Source: Mesotaenium endlicherianum
Lineage: Eukaryota > Streptophyta > Zygnematophyceae > Zygnematales > Mesotaeniaceae
NCBI GenBank assembly: GCA_009602735.1
Contig: WELA01006786.1
Coordinates: forward strand, 806,056-870,055
Direction: 5' to 3'
DNA: 64,000 nt
Of the stretch, positions 10,593 to 21,309 are shown in pieces. A program made the position numbers and the translations under genes. The notes beneath the pieces are model-generated. The model did no database searches. It had not been told where the DNA came from and saw nothing but the letters and a program-made list of their open reading frames with translations. The stretch's first letter is position 1, and every line of letters starts with the position of its first letter.

Positions 10593-13500
10593 TCAAGTGG
10601 CCGAGACCCCCCCCTGATGAGTCGTAGGCGCTGCGACTGCACCGCGGGCAAGGGCGGCGGCAGCGATGGCTGTGCTGGCCGTGGCGAGGGCCTCAGTGGC
10701 ATTATCTGCCATCTGCCGCATCATCGCGCTGTGGACAGTGCAGATGCGGATCTGCTCCCTGGCCTGGGCTGCCAGGACATCCGCCTGCTGCTGCGGCGTG
10801 AGATGGAGCTTGGCACTAGGTAGGTCCGGCTCCTCGTCCTGTGACTCAAGCAGGTCCACCCCCACAGAGATCTCCTCGTCCTCGGGCCCGTCCTTATCGG
10901 TCTTGACCACTGGCCGGCCATCGTCCAGCCCCATGAAGCCATAAAGAGCGGACACTGCTGGGCGGCGATCGACGATGTCAAGGGGCAAGGATGCGGTGCG
11001 CGTCCCCCCTGTCCTCCATTCGGGGCGATAGAAGACGCGCTCTGCCCAGTTGTCGACCGCGGCGCCAATGGGAAAGAGCACGTCCTGCCCTAGGAGCACA
11101 TCAAAGGACTCGAAAGGAGTGACGAGTGCGTGCCGATGGATGGTCGTCTCGTCTGCCGTGCCTGGGCGCAGAGTGAACAGTAGCGCCAACCTCGTGCGGC
11201 CGGCGACGGTCTCGGACGTACCGGCGGCGGTGTTAATGCGCGTCGGAGAGTCCTCCAAGTCAGCAGAAGAGAGTCCCAGCTGACGGAAGTAGCGGAGGCT
11301 GATGAGGACCGGCTGCGCTCCTGTGTCAAACATGATGCGCTGCGGCGCCTGGGTGTTGACGAGCACGATCCCCTGCAAATTATCCAAAAATGCGGCGTTA
11401 GGAGTGCTGATCATCCTGCGCTCATACGCAAGGCGCGCGGGCGTGGATCGCACCGCGGTGGCGGCATCGGCCGTCGGTCTCCTGGCGGCGGTGCGCAGCG
11501 TGGCTCTGCGTGACTGGAGCATCAGCTGAGCGGCCTGCCTCGTTGCCTCCATGGAGACGCCGAGCTCTGCGAAGGAGACCGCCGGCATGCGGTGCAGCGC
11601 CAGAGAGATGACCTCCGCGCTGAGCTGTACCGTCGTCATAGGTGAAGCGAGCGCATGAGGCGTCGGCTCAGCTGAGATCGTGGAGGGATCTAGGATGCGG
11701 AAGGAACGGGGCAGCCGCGGTGTCTCCTCCGTCCGGCGTCCTTGGTCTGGCCCGACGCGCTTCTGCGGAACAACGGGCCGACTGGCCGGTGCGGCGAGCG
11801 TGTGCTCGCGGCTCGCGCGCCCGACTGTGGAGCGGTTGCCGAGTGGCTGCGCGCGTGCGCAGCAGGCCAGAATGGCTGCTGCTGGCGCAGCCGGCAAACT
11901 TGCCGCGCATCCGGCCGCGGGGACTGTAACAGTGCCGTCTGCGAAGCCTGCCGCGAGGCCTGCCGCCGCGCCTGCCGCACAGCTCGCCGCAAGGTCTGCC
12001 GCAGCGACTGCTGCGAAGCTTGCCGCGAGGGCTGCCGCGGGACCCGTCGCAAGGTCTGACGCTGCGCCTGCCGCGCAGCTGGTGGCGGGAACTGCCGTCG
12101 CGCCTGCCACGCATTCTGCCGCGCAGACTGTCGTGCTGTCTGCCGTAGGACGCGTCGCAAGGCCTGCTGCGCAGCCTGCCGCGCAGACTGCCGTACTGTC
12201 GGTCGCAGGACCTGTTGCGCAGCCCGCTGCAAGTCCTGCCGCCCAGCCTGTCGCGAGGCCGGTTGCGCAGCCTGCCGCAGGTTCGGCCGCCAAAATGGCG
12301 AACCCCGGCGCGTGTGCGTTCGCGGCTGCAGCAGTAGCTGCATCTGCTGGCGCGGTCGAGGCTGCCAGGAGGCTGCCAGGTGGCGCCCCCTGGTGGCTGC
12401 TGGGGCCGAGGGGCAGGGTCACTGGGCCGGTGGCGCCGTCTATCTCGGCTGCCCCGGGCGAAGATCGCAGCGCCCTCCCCCCGATGCATGGGCTAACTGG
12501 CCCCCCGGCGGCTGGCGTTGGGTTGCTGCCGGGGTTTTGTGCGCAGCCAGGGTTTAGGCCCTGGCTGTGCGCAGCCGTGAGCGGACCGTCGGCACTGCGA
12601 TCGGTCATCCGGCCGCGTGGCGCAGTCGGGACAGCCCCCCCCTGACTGAGGGTGGCTGGTCCGACTGCCAGGTCTGTGCTGGCCGGGCCGGGCCATGCGC
12701 GCGCGCCAAGTGGCGGCACGTGCGCGGCAAGGGCTGAGCCCTGGATGTGCGCAGCTGCGGGTGCGCTGTTGGCGCTTCTGCCGGCGATCCGGCCGCACAG
12801 CGCAGTCAGGACCCCCCCTTGCTGACCGAGGGTGGCGGCCGCTGCGGCCGTCGCTGCGCTGGCCGTGCAGACCTGCGCGCACGCGCCACTTGGCAGCGCG
12901 TGGGTGCAGCTGCTTTGCGCAGCTGCAGCTGCCGCTGTGACGACGGCGTGGCGTCGCCGGGTGTGCCGTGGACCTGGCAGCGCAGTGCGCTGGGCGCGCG
13001 TGTGAGCCAGCGTGCGTGCGTGCATGCTGCTGTCGGCAGAGGCGGCCTCGCCTGCCGTGCACGTGCCATGTGGCGGGTTCTGCTGGAGCCTGCTGTCTGC
13101 AGCAGCCAGCGGGGACCGGCTGTCCCTGCCTGTGCGCAGAGCTGCGCACGGGAGTGCCGCACGAACGAAGAGGGAGGCTGCGGCCGGCCCAGTTGTAGCC
13201 GTGCACGCCGCCAGGTGCCCCCGTCCCTGCCTGCCAGCTGTCGCTACGCGGGCCGACGGGAGGCCTGCTGGTGCCAGCAGGGAAGCGCAAGCCAGGGGCT
13301 CTGTCGGGGCCTTGGCTGGCGCGCGGGCTGGCCCGCGTGCGCGCGAGCTTGCGCCGGGAGATGGCGCAACCGCGCAGTCGTGCAGCCTTCCATCCGGCAG
13401 TCTGTCGGGACTCCGGCTGTCGCTGCTGACAGCTGTCAGAGCGGTGCGCACAAGGCTAGCAGAGCTGCCTGTGCGAGCGCCTGCAGCTCTGGCAGCGGGC

Positions 13501-14972
13501 GCTACGTCGTAACGCGGACGTGCGCGGGGCTGCGGCGCTGCCGCTGAGCCTGATGTGTACGCTGAAGCTGTGCGTGAGCCAGCTGTCAGTTCTGTGGCGT
13601 AGGACGGTGGAGCGAACGCGAGGAGTGCTCCGCACGCGTCATAGTCATCGACGTCGACGAGGCCACGGAGTCTAGCGATCTCCGCGTTGGCCTCCACGAG
13701 GGCGTCGCTGACGTCGTCGAAGCTGCAGTCGTTGGCTCCAGGCATCAATGCGGCGTCCGTCGTGGCCGTAGCTGCTGTCATCGCGGGGCGGCCACCCGTA
13801 CGAGGGTTGCGTGCGCCTCGCTGTCCTGCTGAAGGCGTAGGGCCGTTGCGAGCGCGTCCGTTCTCGACGTCGCGCTTCTTCTGCAGACAGACGATCTGCA
13901 GGTGGCCGGCCTTGCCACAATAGGTGCAGTCGCCGGGCTTGCCATTCTGCGCGAGAGTGCAGTGCTGGCGTGAGTGGCCCGTCTTCCTGCAGGACCAGCA
14001 GGGATCGCTCGTAGTGGCAGTCATGGAAATGCGGCCACGCGTAGCTCCGCGCTGCTGCGTCTGCTGGGGCAGCTGAGAGCGCTGAGGCTGCTGTTGCTGC
14101 GACTGGGGCTGGCGGGCAGGCGTCGTGCGCGTCGTAGAAGACGGCAGCACTGAGGCCTCCTGGCGCACGCCAGTGGATGCTAAGCCCACACGATCGCTAA
14201 TGTTGCTCCGTGCGGCGGCCAAGCTCTGCTTCTCAACGGAGAGGTAGGCCTGCTCCAGAGAATACTCTGAACCGTGGCGGTCGATGAGGGGGACTACGGC
14301 CCTCTCCCTCAGACGCGGCTCGACGGCGCGCAAGAAGATCTCCGCGGCCTCCCGGTCAGTGACAGTGCCGACATCGCGGCGGAGGTGCACCAAGCGGCGG
14401 TACATCATGCGGATAGTCTCGTTCTTGCGTCGGAAGAAATGGTGCAGCTCGTACACCTTCTCTTCAGTTGCAGCCTGGAACTCTGTCTTCAGGATGTTCC
14501 AGAAGGCTTGCACTGGATCAGCTAGCAGGGTCGCCACTGGTGGGTCACCCACAAGCTCAGTGCGGGTCCGGAGCTCGGCCTCCTTCTCACGGAAGGTGTC
14601 GCGGGCCTCGTGCGAGAGGTAGCGCATAAGCGTGTCGAAGACGTCGCGCTTAGTCAGCGTGGGTGTCTTGAGCTTTGCAGCCGCGAAGTCAGCCTGAAAC
14701 TCCGAGATGGTATCTTCCAGATCACAGGTGCCTGGCCTACCGCTGAAGCGGTAGGCAGACCTGTCAGTCCTGACCTCGTGGTCACCTGCCATGGGATACC
14801 AGAAATCGTAGTGAGCCCACTGGGGAGATGGCTCAGAAGCAACTGCTGTGTGCTGGAGAGCAGGTTGCTCTTCTTCGGCGGGTTCAGTGATAGTGCTGAG
14901 ATCTGAGTCTGAGTCTTCTCCACTAACCCCTTCGTAGTATGGCTGATAAGAAAGCCCACTACGGGTAGGCAT
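10593..14972 (-). CDS. Element B first frame: Gag with two zinc knuckles, Ala-rich region, aspartic protease
   Basis: A 1459-codon frame from an ATG at 14972. Residues ~60-280 are a retrotransposon Gag-type helical domain (YRFSGRPGT, AFWNILKTEFQAAT, MYRRLVHLRRD). Two CX2CX4HX4C knuckles start at C325 and C349. A very long Ala/Arg/Ser/Pro-rich segment (~450-1100) follows, with degenerate peptide repeats and, at about 12290-11880, an almost pure Ala-Ala-Gly/Cys/Thr stretch. A retropepsin domain follows with its active site at FDTGAQ (D1216) and a second signature at FDVLLGQDVL. The frame stops at 10593, and the next frame opens 43 bases further on in a different register. Gypsy elements commonly use frameshifting or read-through at such a border. 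Confidence 0.85.
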   Translation of the reverse strand: MPTRSGLSYQPYYEGVSGEDSDSDLSTITEPAEEEQPALQHTAVASEPSPQWAHYDFWYPMAGDHEVRTDRSAYRFSGRPGTCDLEDTISEFQADFAAAKLKTPTLTKRDVFDTLMRYLSHEARDTFREKEAELRTRTELVGDPPVATLLADPVQAFWNILKTEFQAATEEKVYELHHFFRRKNETIRMMYRRLVHLRRDVGTVTDREAAEIFLRAVEPRLRERAVVPLIDRHGSEYSLEQAYLSVEKQSLAAARSNISDRVGLASTGVRQEASVLPSSTTRTTPARQPQSQQQQPQRSQLPQQTQQRGATRGRISMTATTSDPCWSCRKTGHSRQHCTLAQNGKPGDCTYCGKAGHLQIVCLQKKRDVENGRARNGPTPSAGQRGARNPRTGGRPAMTAATATTDAALMPGANDCSFDDVSDALVEANAEIARLRGLVDVDDYDACGALLAFAPPSYATELTAGSRTASAYTSGSAAAPQPRARPRYDVAPAARAAGARTGSSASLVRTALTAVSSDSRSPDRLPDGRLHDCAVAPSPGASSRARGPARAPAKAPTEPLACASLLAPAGLPSARVATAGRQGRGHLAACTATTGPAAASLFVRAALPCAALRTGRDSRSPLAAADSRLQQNPPHGTCTAGEAASADSSMHARTLAHTRAQRTALPGPRHTRRRHAVVTAAAAAAQSSCTHALPSGACAQVCTASAATAAAAATLGQQGGVLTALCGRIAGRSANSAPAAAHIQGSALAAHVPPLGARAWPGPASTDLAVGPATLSQGGAVPTAPRGRMTDRSADGPLTAAHSQGLNPGCAQNPGSNPTPAAGGPVSPCIGGRALRSSPGAAEIDGATGPVTLPLGPSSHQGAPPGSLLAASTAPADAATAAAANAHAPGFAILAAEPAAGCATGLATGWAAGLAAGCATGPATDSTAVCAAGCAAGLATRPTADSTTVCAAECVAGATAVPATSCAAGAASDLATGPAAALAASFAAVAAADLAASCAAGAAAGLAAGFADGTVTVPAAGCAASLPAAPAAAILACCARAQPLGNRSTVGRASREHTLAAPASRPVVPQKRVGPDQGRRTEETPRLPRSFRILDPSTISAEPTPHALASPMTTVQLSAEVISLALHRMPAVSFAELGVSMEATRQAAQLMLQSRRATLRTAARRPTADAATAVRSTPARLAYERRMISTPNAAFLDNLQGIVLVNTQAPQRIMFDTGAQPVLISLRYFRQLGLSSADLEDSPTRINTAAGTSETVAGRTRLALLFTLRPGTADETTIHRHALVTPFESFDVLLGQDVLFPIGAAVDNWAERVFYRPEWRTGGTRTASLPLDIVDRRPAVSALYGFMGLDDGRPVVKTDKDGPEDEEISVGVDLLESQDEEPDLPSAKLHLTPQQQADVLAAQAREQIRICTVHSAMMRQMADNATEALATASTAIAAAALARGAVAAPTTHQGGVSAT
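11880..12840 (-). repeat. Internal coding repeats in the Ala-rich part of element B Gag-Pro
   Basis: Positions ~11880-12290 are built of short GC-rich repeats around a GCNGCC core, giving alternating Ala-rich peptides. Positions ~12590-12840 encode two related peptide repeats of roughly 60-65 residues (ATLGQQGG...LCGRIAGRSA and ATLSQGG...PRGRMTDRSA). The repeats suggest slippage and unequal exchange inside the element. Confidence 0.6.
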
Positions 14973-15024
14973 ACGCTGAAGGTTCTAATTGCTTGCAGGC
15001 AAAGAGAGATCTTTTAGAAGTAAG

Positions 15025-16020
15025 GGAAGTGTACTCTCCAGAGTGAGCACCTCAAGACTGTAATCTGGTAGGAAAACAACTAATGAAGTATGGCCCAAAA
15101 GATCACTGGAAGCACATCATGATCTTCAGAGTAGTCCTATGGCAAGGGCTTAAGCTGTGACTTTGCTCACCACTTGTGAAGTTCTTCAAGTGACTGGAAG
15201 CCTGGAGGGCTTGCTCTTCACAAGAGAGTAACTAAGTGGTCCTGAAAACACAAGAGATAAAAGTGTAAGCTTTACTGATAATCTCTGTTACTTACACCTG
15301 GCATAATGGACTTCTAAAAGATGTCTCTTCTAGGGACATCTCTAGTATTTATACTCCTGGAAATCCGGCGGGGTACGCGGCGGATCCAATGCATGTAGTC
15401 ACTCTAGGAGGCTCTCCTATGTCCACTAATGTGTACAAGGCATGTACTAGCACTCCTATAGGCTAGGCATTACTCAAACCAATCAAAGCAAGGTGCGTAG
15501 GATATGCTACATGTCCCTCATTGGCCGAGCTTACCTTGGGTGGTTCTACCTAGATAGCGCCTCAAAAGTGGATCTGAAAATTGAGGAAGCTTCCTCTAGG
15601 AGTAGGTGATGCAGTCACCAAGTTATAGCCTCAATGATGCACATATACTATGGAAATGCAAAGCTTATGTAGGCTAAGGGGCTCGCGGATTTGTGCGCAC
15701 AAGCTAGGGGTTTTAGGGGGTCACGAATAGGCAAGAATGTGCACATTGAAACACACACTGCCCCTTTGGTGAGGATCCGCTAGGGGCCGGTAGGTGACGC
15801 GGACTAGATCGCTCATATCTCGCGCGATACATGACCAAATGACGCGAACCCGGTGCCATTCGGAAGGTGACTCGACGCGCTACACTTTGGTAACTTGGAA
15901 ATTGAGAAAAGGTCAACGTATGGATGCGTAAAGTCTATGCAAAGTCGGCCTGCCTAGGTTGATGGCTCACACATGTGGAGCTCGGTTTCGTGCGGCAACC
16001 TCGACTCAATAAATCATGAC
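15025..16020 (-). repeat. 5' LTR of element B
   Basis: About 995 bases shared with 18108-19106 at roughly 98.5% identity by eye. On the element strand it starts at or next to TGTCATGATT. The shared sequence ends near ...GTACACTTCCCTTA, about 50 bases before the Gag start. A TATAAATA box lies inside. No convincing primer-binding site was recognised. Confidence 0.8.
15346..15353 (-). promoter_or_regulatory. TATA box in the LTR of element B
   Basis: The minus strand reads TATAAATA, about 320 bases before the 3' end of the LTR. This is the expected place for the U3 promoter that starts the element's RNA. It is conserved in the second LTR at 18437-18430. Confidence 0.6.
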
Positions 16021-18107
16021 ATCTCGCAATGCTTGTAAAAGTACGCTGGAGGACGAGCTCAATAATGAGAATTTGAACGTGTGATAGGATAAGCAGGATA
16101 ACAAGTAGGTAGGTACATAGTTAAGATATGCTTAAAGATTATGGACGTAATTTTAAATTTTGCGTATTACTGCTGACTTACCAAAACTAAAATCACCGTG
16201 ATACGTGACCATCGGCGACCATCGGTTCGCACTCTCAAACAAGTACAATCCACGCTGGCCAAAAGTGACCTCCAATGACTTTCTGCGGCGACCACACCGA
16301 CCTATTCCGGCGTTTGTTATCGTAGGAACGCCTCTAACTTCTTGTGTTAGAAGTGGCGTGTGGGGTTGAGCGCGGAGAATCAAAAAGCGATAATCCATTT
16401 AATGAATTGAGCGGGCCATAAAGTTTGAGATATTAAACGGCCATTTAAAAATGTCAAAATGGTTAAACGGTGATATTTCAAGACTAGAGGGCCAACTCTA
16501 ACAGACACTTTTGGGTGCGTTTTGAGCACATGTTTGCAATTTTTTGTAACCTACAATGCTAGTCTGATAGGATCATGAGTTAAATTTTTGAATAGTGCAC
16601 GTCATAAGATTTCTCATCATGTAAATTTTGTATTCATTATTTTTTAAATTTTGAATCAACGTCAATAATGTTGAAATAAACGCGTGATACATCTCCAAAT
16701 TTGAAACATTGTTTCTCATGATTGGCAATTACTGAGGAACTTGGAATTTTGGTGCCTTATTATATCATGAGACAACACCTTAAATCTTGATCTTATAGGA
16801 ATACTGTAAAAAAATTACAAATTTCTAAGCAAATGCACCCAAATATACGCGCATTTTTAGTACCCCAATATTTGAACACTCTTTGAAAAGTGGTGTCATG
16901 TTTATGTTACAATACCTCATCTACTACATTTTTACTCTCTCATCTTCCCGCTGGTATTTCTTCAATGTGTTTGATTTAAAATGATTTGATTACCATCTTT
17001 CCCCTTGCAACACATAAAATGATGCTAATAACTCGTGGTAACTGAAGTTTTAGCTTTACTAATGCAAGCATTAAAATACTCCAATATGCTCGATGCCACC
17101 ACTTTCCATTGACTACTTTCTCCGCACTGTAGTTTCTCCTTAGACACAAAGCATCATACTGGTTTACAACAATTTGAAGATGAGATACTCATAGTGGGTC
17201 CAATAGTCTATAAACCCACCCAATTGACAAAGGATTGTTTCTTATGGTTTTTGAGTTGACCAATTCGGTTCCTTTCGTAACCATCAAATTTTTAGGGTGT
17301 ATTAGCCAATAAATATTACTTTTAACAGAAAATATGTAATACGTAACATAAGAGCTATTTTCATGATCAACAAACTTACATCGTATAATTTAGGGCATAT
17401 GCTACCTTCAAGAGACAAGAAATTTGTAATTAAATAGCTTCTGTGCTCTAACCTTGAACTCTTGCTCACTATTGACATGGTAGGAGATGCATGAGATTCA
17501 CAAGCCGTATGGAGACAATATTTATTATAGGCTAGCTGTTATGGCCCCATGGAGAGTTGGAAATTGTTGGACCCAATTGGAAAAACTATGATGTAGAATA
17601 GTTGACTGAGGTCTAAAGTAGACCTCGTCTTAAAAGTTAAGAGCTATCAAACACGACTAAGATCACGGGTTCCGGTTGCAAACAAGAGGCATGGGGTGCT
17701 AATTGTCGCAACTTTCCAAAAAATATTTATATTTGCAAGACTGTCGGCCGAAATCCTCATTTCATTAGTTCTTTGCGCAATTTTAAATTCCAACGGAGGA
17801 TACAACGGAAAGTTAAGTTTTTGCGCAACGGGCCACGGCACTCGATGAATGCGCCAGAGATTGAATTAGTTTGACATTATTGCAACATATGCAATTGGCT
17901 GTATTGCAAGGATGCCCATAAAATTGTTTTTATCCACATGGTAGTTGGACTTTTTAAAGCAAGTCACTGTCGTGCGTTAGGAGATCGGGTGCGCCTTGTC
18001 GACATAAGCAACACTCAATAGACAAGCAGGCTTTGCTGTAATGAAGTCTATAATACAAATGGCTTTATAGCCAAAAAGGGAGTCAAGCGTCAAATGTTTT
18101 AATTTAA
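16021..18107. other. AT-rich spacer between the two LTR copies, no gene seen
   Basis: About 2.1 kb, visibly richer in A and T than the flanking LTRs and elements. Only short scattered open frames are present, none with recognisable features. No terminal inverted repeats were found. It could be host DNA between two insertions or the internal part of a non-coding element sharing B's LTRs. The ends give no clear target-site duplication to decide. Confidence 0.6.
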
Positions 18108-19106
18108 GGGAAGTGTACTTTCCAGAGTGAGCACCTCAAGACTGTAATCTGGTAGGAGAACAACCAATGAAGTATGGCCCAAAAGATCACTGGAAGCACA
18201 TCATGATCTTCAGAGTAGTCCTATGGCAAGGGCTTAAGCTGTGACTTTGCTCACCACTTGTGAAGTTCTTCAAGTGACTGGAAGCCTGGAGGGCTTGCTC
18301 TTCACAAGAGAGTAACTAAGTGGTCCTGAAAACACAAGAGATAAAAGTGTAAGCTTTACTGATAATCTCAGTTACTTACACCTGGCATAATGGACTTCTA
18401 AAGGATGTCTCTTCTAGGGACATCTCTAGTATTTATACTCCTGGAAATCCGCCGGGTACGCGGCGGATCCAATGCATGTAGTCACTCTAGGAGGCTCTCC
18501 TATGTCCACTAATGTGTACAAGGCATGTACTAGCACTCCTATAGGCTAGGCATTACTCAAACCAATCAAAGCAAGGTGCGTAGGATATGCTACATGTCCC
18601 TCATTGGCCGAGCTTACCTTGGGTGGTTCTACCTAGATAGCGCCTCAAAAGTGGATCTGAAAATTGAGGAAGCTTCCTCTAGGAGTAGGTGATGCAGTCA
18701 CCAAGTTATAGCCTCAATGATGCACATATACTATGGAAATGCAAAGCTTATGTAGGCTAAGGGACTCGCGGATTTGTGCGCACAAGCTAGGGGTTTTAGG
18801 GGGTCACGAATAGGCAAGAATGTGCACATTGAAACACAAATTGCCCTTTGGTGAGGATCCGCTAGGGGCCGGTAGGTGACGCGGACTAGATCGCTCATAT
18901 CTCGCGCGATACATGACCAAATGACGCGAACCCGGTGCCATTCGGAAGGTGACTCGACGCGCTACACTTTGGTGACTTGGAAATTGAGAAAAGGTCAACG
19001 TATGGATGCGTAAAGTCTATGCAAAGTCGGCCTTCCTAGGTTGATGGTTCACACATGTGGAGCTTGGTTTCGTGCGGCAACCTCGACTCAATAAATCATG
19101 ACATCA
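18108..19106 (-). repeat. Second copy of the element B LTR (solo LTR or remnant)
   Basis: Near-identical to 15025-16020 over its full length, in the same orientation, including the TATAAATA box (18437-18430). No Gag or other internal element sequence follows it on the element strand. I could not find matching short duplications on either side, so simple solo-LTR formation is not proven. Confidence 0.8.
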
Positions 19107-21309
19107 CCAAAATTCGTCAAGATTGATGTTATTTCCACAAGAGCAAGAAAAACATTGTCAGCCAAAAATATTACGCCAAGAGGTCCCTTCAGATGAAAAG
19201 AATTAGCACCTCATGAAAGGAGGTATACAAGTTGGGTTCCCACGGGTGGGAGCACGCAGGGGTGAGGCAACAAGCATTTGTTTTAATTTGTTTGAAAGCT
19301 GCAGTCCTGTGACGTGTCTAACGGTGTCGGGACCTGGACACGTGTGTGGCTTTCCCGCACGTGTGCCGTCGACCTGGTCGATGTGTTGGTGGTTATCCTC
19401 ACGTGTGGGCTTTCCCTGGTCAACTGGTCGGTGTATCTCTGCACGTGTGTCGGTGAGAAGTTGTTTGTGGTTGACTCATTCTTGGTCTTCCTGCACCTAA
19501 GTAAATGAAGAGAGGGAATCAACACTTAGTGTTCTCAAACTGAGTTGAACCTCTTTAGTTCCTATTCAAAAACTTAAGAAATTTTTGCAAAAAAGATTTA
19601 TATCCTTCAATTTTTCTTACAAGGACCTTACTTCTCATAGAAATTTGCCCAAGTTGAGGGTTGCACAAGCGAACAATTTCTAGTTTGCAGAAATCACGTC
19701 TAAGCGGCTTAACACACAATACCAAGTTTTAGAGAAAATCGCCTACCAGGGCTTTCGCTTAACTTTCACAAAGTCACAGCTTACAAAATTCCAAAACTAT
19801 AGTATCTGTGCCGGCCTGGCTTGAGCTCTTCGCTGAACCCCGTGCCTTAACAATTTCCACTGCTGGCTGGGCTTACTCAGCTCTTAGCTGAGGGCTTTAC
19901 TGGTTAATCATGCTCTTGCTAACAGCAATTTAACAATTGAGACTTCTGAGAACTTGGAAACTGAGACAGTGCTCACCATTTTATGTGCTTTCGCACGCTC
20001 ATGGTGTTTTGCCTCTGACCTGCGCTAGCAATTCTAGATTCTATTTTGCAAGCTCTTTATTCTTTTAATCCAAAATCCATACTTGGGAACTCCTGAACGC
20101 TAACATTTCTGTGGTACACTGAGAGAGAATCTCTTAAGCGTCGGCAGAAGCGTGGCTTCCTGGCTTCCCTGTGGCCTTGGGAACTCTTTCTCCTTTGCGC
20201 TCTTTATTCTCTACTCCTTTCGCTCTTGCGCTCCCTTCTGTTTCTTGGCAAAATGTGCGAGGCAAGGATGACGTGAGTGAGATCGTGCAAGGATTGTGCT
20301 TTTCCCAGGCATTACGCATGTAATTTTCCTGGGAATTCCAGCACATAGTCCCAGTGCTTAACATGCATGCAGCTCTTGTAGCTGTCCCTCGTGAAACTTA
20401 AGTTATTCGTCGTCACAAAGCATACATGCACACCTTGTGACAGTTGCGCGTGCCAACCAGCCTTCTGGTCGGCTTGCACGCTTATGTGGCCTCCCAACCT
20501 ATGTCCCCTGAGGCGGCTGCTTAAGACGTGGCAGCCTCGTCACTGGTCCATTGGCAAGGTTAACTGTTCCAGTCAGCAAAGCCTGACTTGGCATCTTGCT
20601 GGATGGGGCCTTTCGTAGGTCCTCCTGGCATGGTCAACTTCTCGACTGACTTGGAAGTTGGCCGTAAAACCCACCCATCCCTGAGGGTCGTTTTTGACCA
20701 AATTGCAGTCACGCTTTCCTGGGACTTGGACTAATACTGACCGGCAAAGGTCAAGCAAATGGTCGGTGAGTTGACGTTGACTTTCTGTACCTGGGCGGCC
20801 GTGACTTGCGTCACGCTTGCAGCACCGTCAAACTGAACGTAATCGCGGCACCTTTGCGCGCTCGGACCAGAATCTGCTGGTCTTGGCTGGTCTAAGCTGG
20901 TCTGCTGCAATTAGTCTATGTTCTTCTACGTGGACCAACTTCGAAAGTTGAGAAAGTGGTCGCATGTGTGGATGCTGCTGCAAGCTGCTTCATGCAAGCC
21001 TCTCAGAGCACGCGTTAAGACATCGTGCGAACAGCGACTACGGCCTTGTCTGGCCTTGAGGCACTGCTCGATGCACACTGCTGCATGCTGCCTTGCAACA
21101 TCACCAATCAAAAAGAGCTCCTTTCTTTCATGGAAATCAGCTGCAGCTCTAAGTGGTGTAAAAAAGCAGAAGCAAACTGACGAAGAGGTGCGCACAGTGA
21201 GGCTTGTATAGTAGCAGAACACTTTCTATCCCATCTCCACCCTATCCCTGCAGCGAGTGAGTATAGCCAATAAGAAGAGATCAGCAATTTGAGCGATCAA
21301 AAAAGTATC
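19107..21309. other. Gene-free stretch upstream of the pheophorbide a oxygenase gene
   Basis: No convincing coding sequence on either strand. The segment 19.3-20.9 kb contains many TGGTC / GACCA pentamers and the CACGTG cluster listed separately. A CCAAT motif (AGCCAATAAG) lies near 21265, about 45 bases before the start codon at 21310. Confidence 0.5.
19339..19447. promoter_or_regulatory. Cluster of four CACGTG (G-box) palindromes
   Basis: CACGTG occurs at 19339-19344, 19358-19363, 19400-19405 and 19442-19447, each followed by TG. G-boxes bind bZIP and bHLH factors, including light-responsive ones, in green plants. The cluster is about 1.9 kb from the oxygenase gene start, so any link is inference. 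Confidence 0.35.

Larger units (their letters stand above)
5650..16020 (-). mobile_element. Element B: Gypsy-type LTR retroelement carrying a DNA methyltransferase, 3' part beyond element A
   Basis: Seen on the minus strand: 5' LTR (16020-15025), a ~50-base leader, a gag-protease frame (14972-10593), then a second long frame with DNA methyltransferase, RT and RNase H that enters integrase and is interrupted at 5650 by element A. The rest of integrase and the 3' LTR should lie left of the window. Apart from the insertion the two frames look whole; one ambiguous base (N) is present at 10370. The matching LTR at 18108-19106 differs by only about 14 bases per kb, so this family has been active recently. 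Gypsy elements with captured cytosine methyltransferases have been described in Klebsormidium nitens and, independently, in dinoflagellates. Confidence 0.85.

Noticed and set aside
11668-13547. Large Arg/Ala/Cys-rich frames on both strands in the Gag repeat region
   Set aside because: Produced by low-complexity GC-rich repeats of the Gag-protease frame; all frames stay open by composition.
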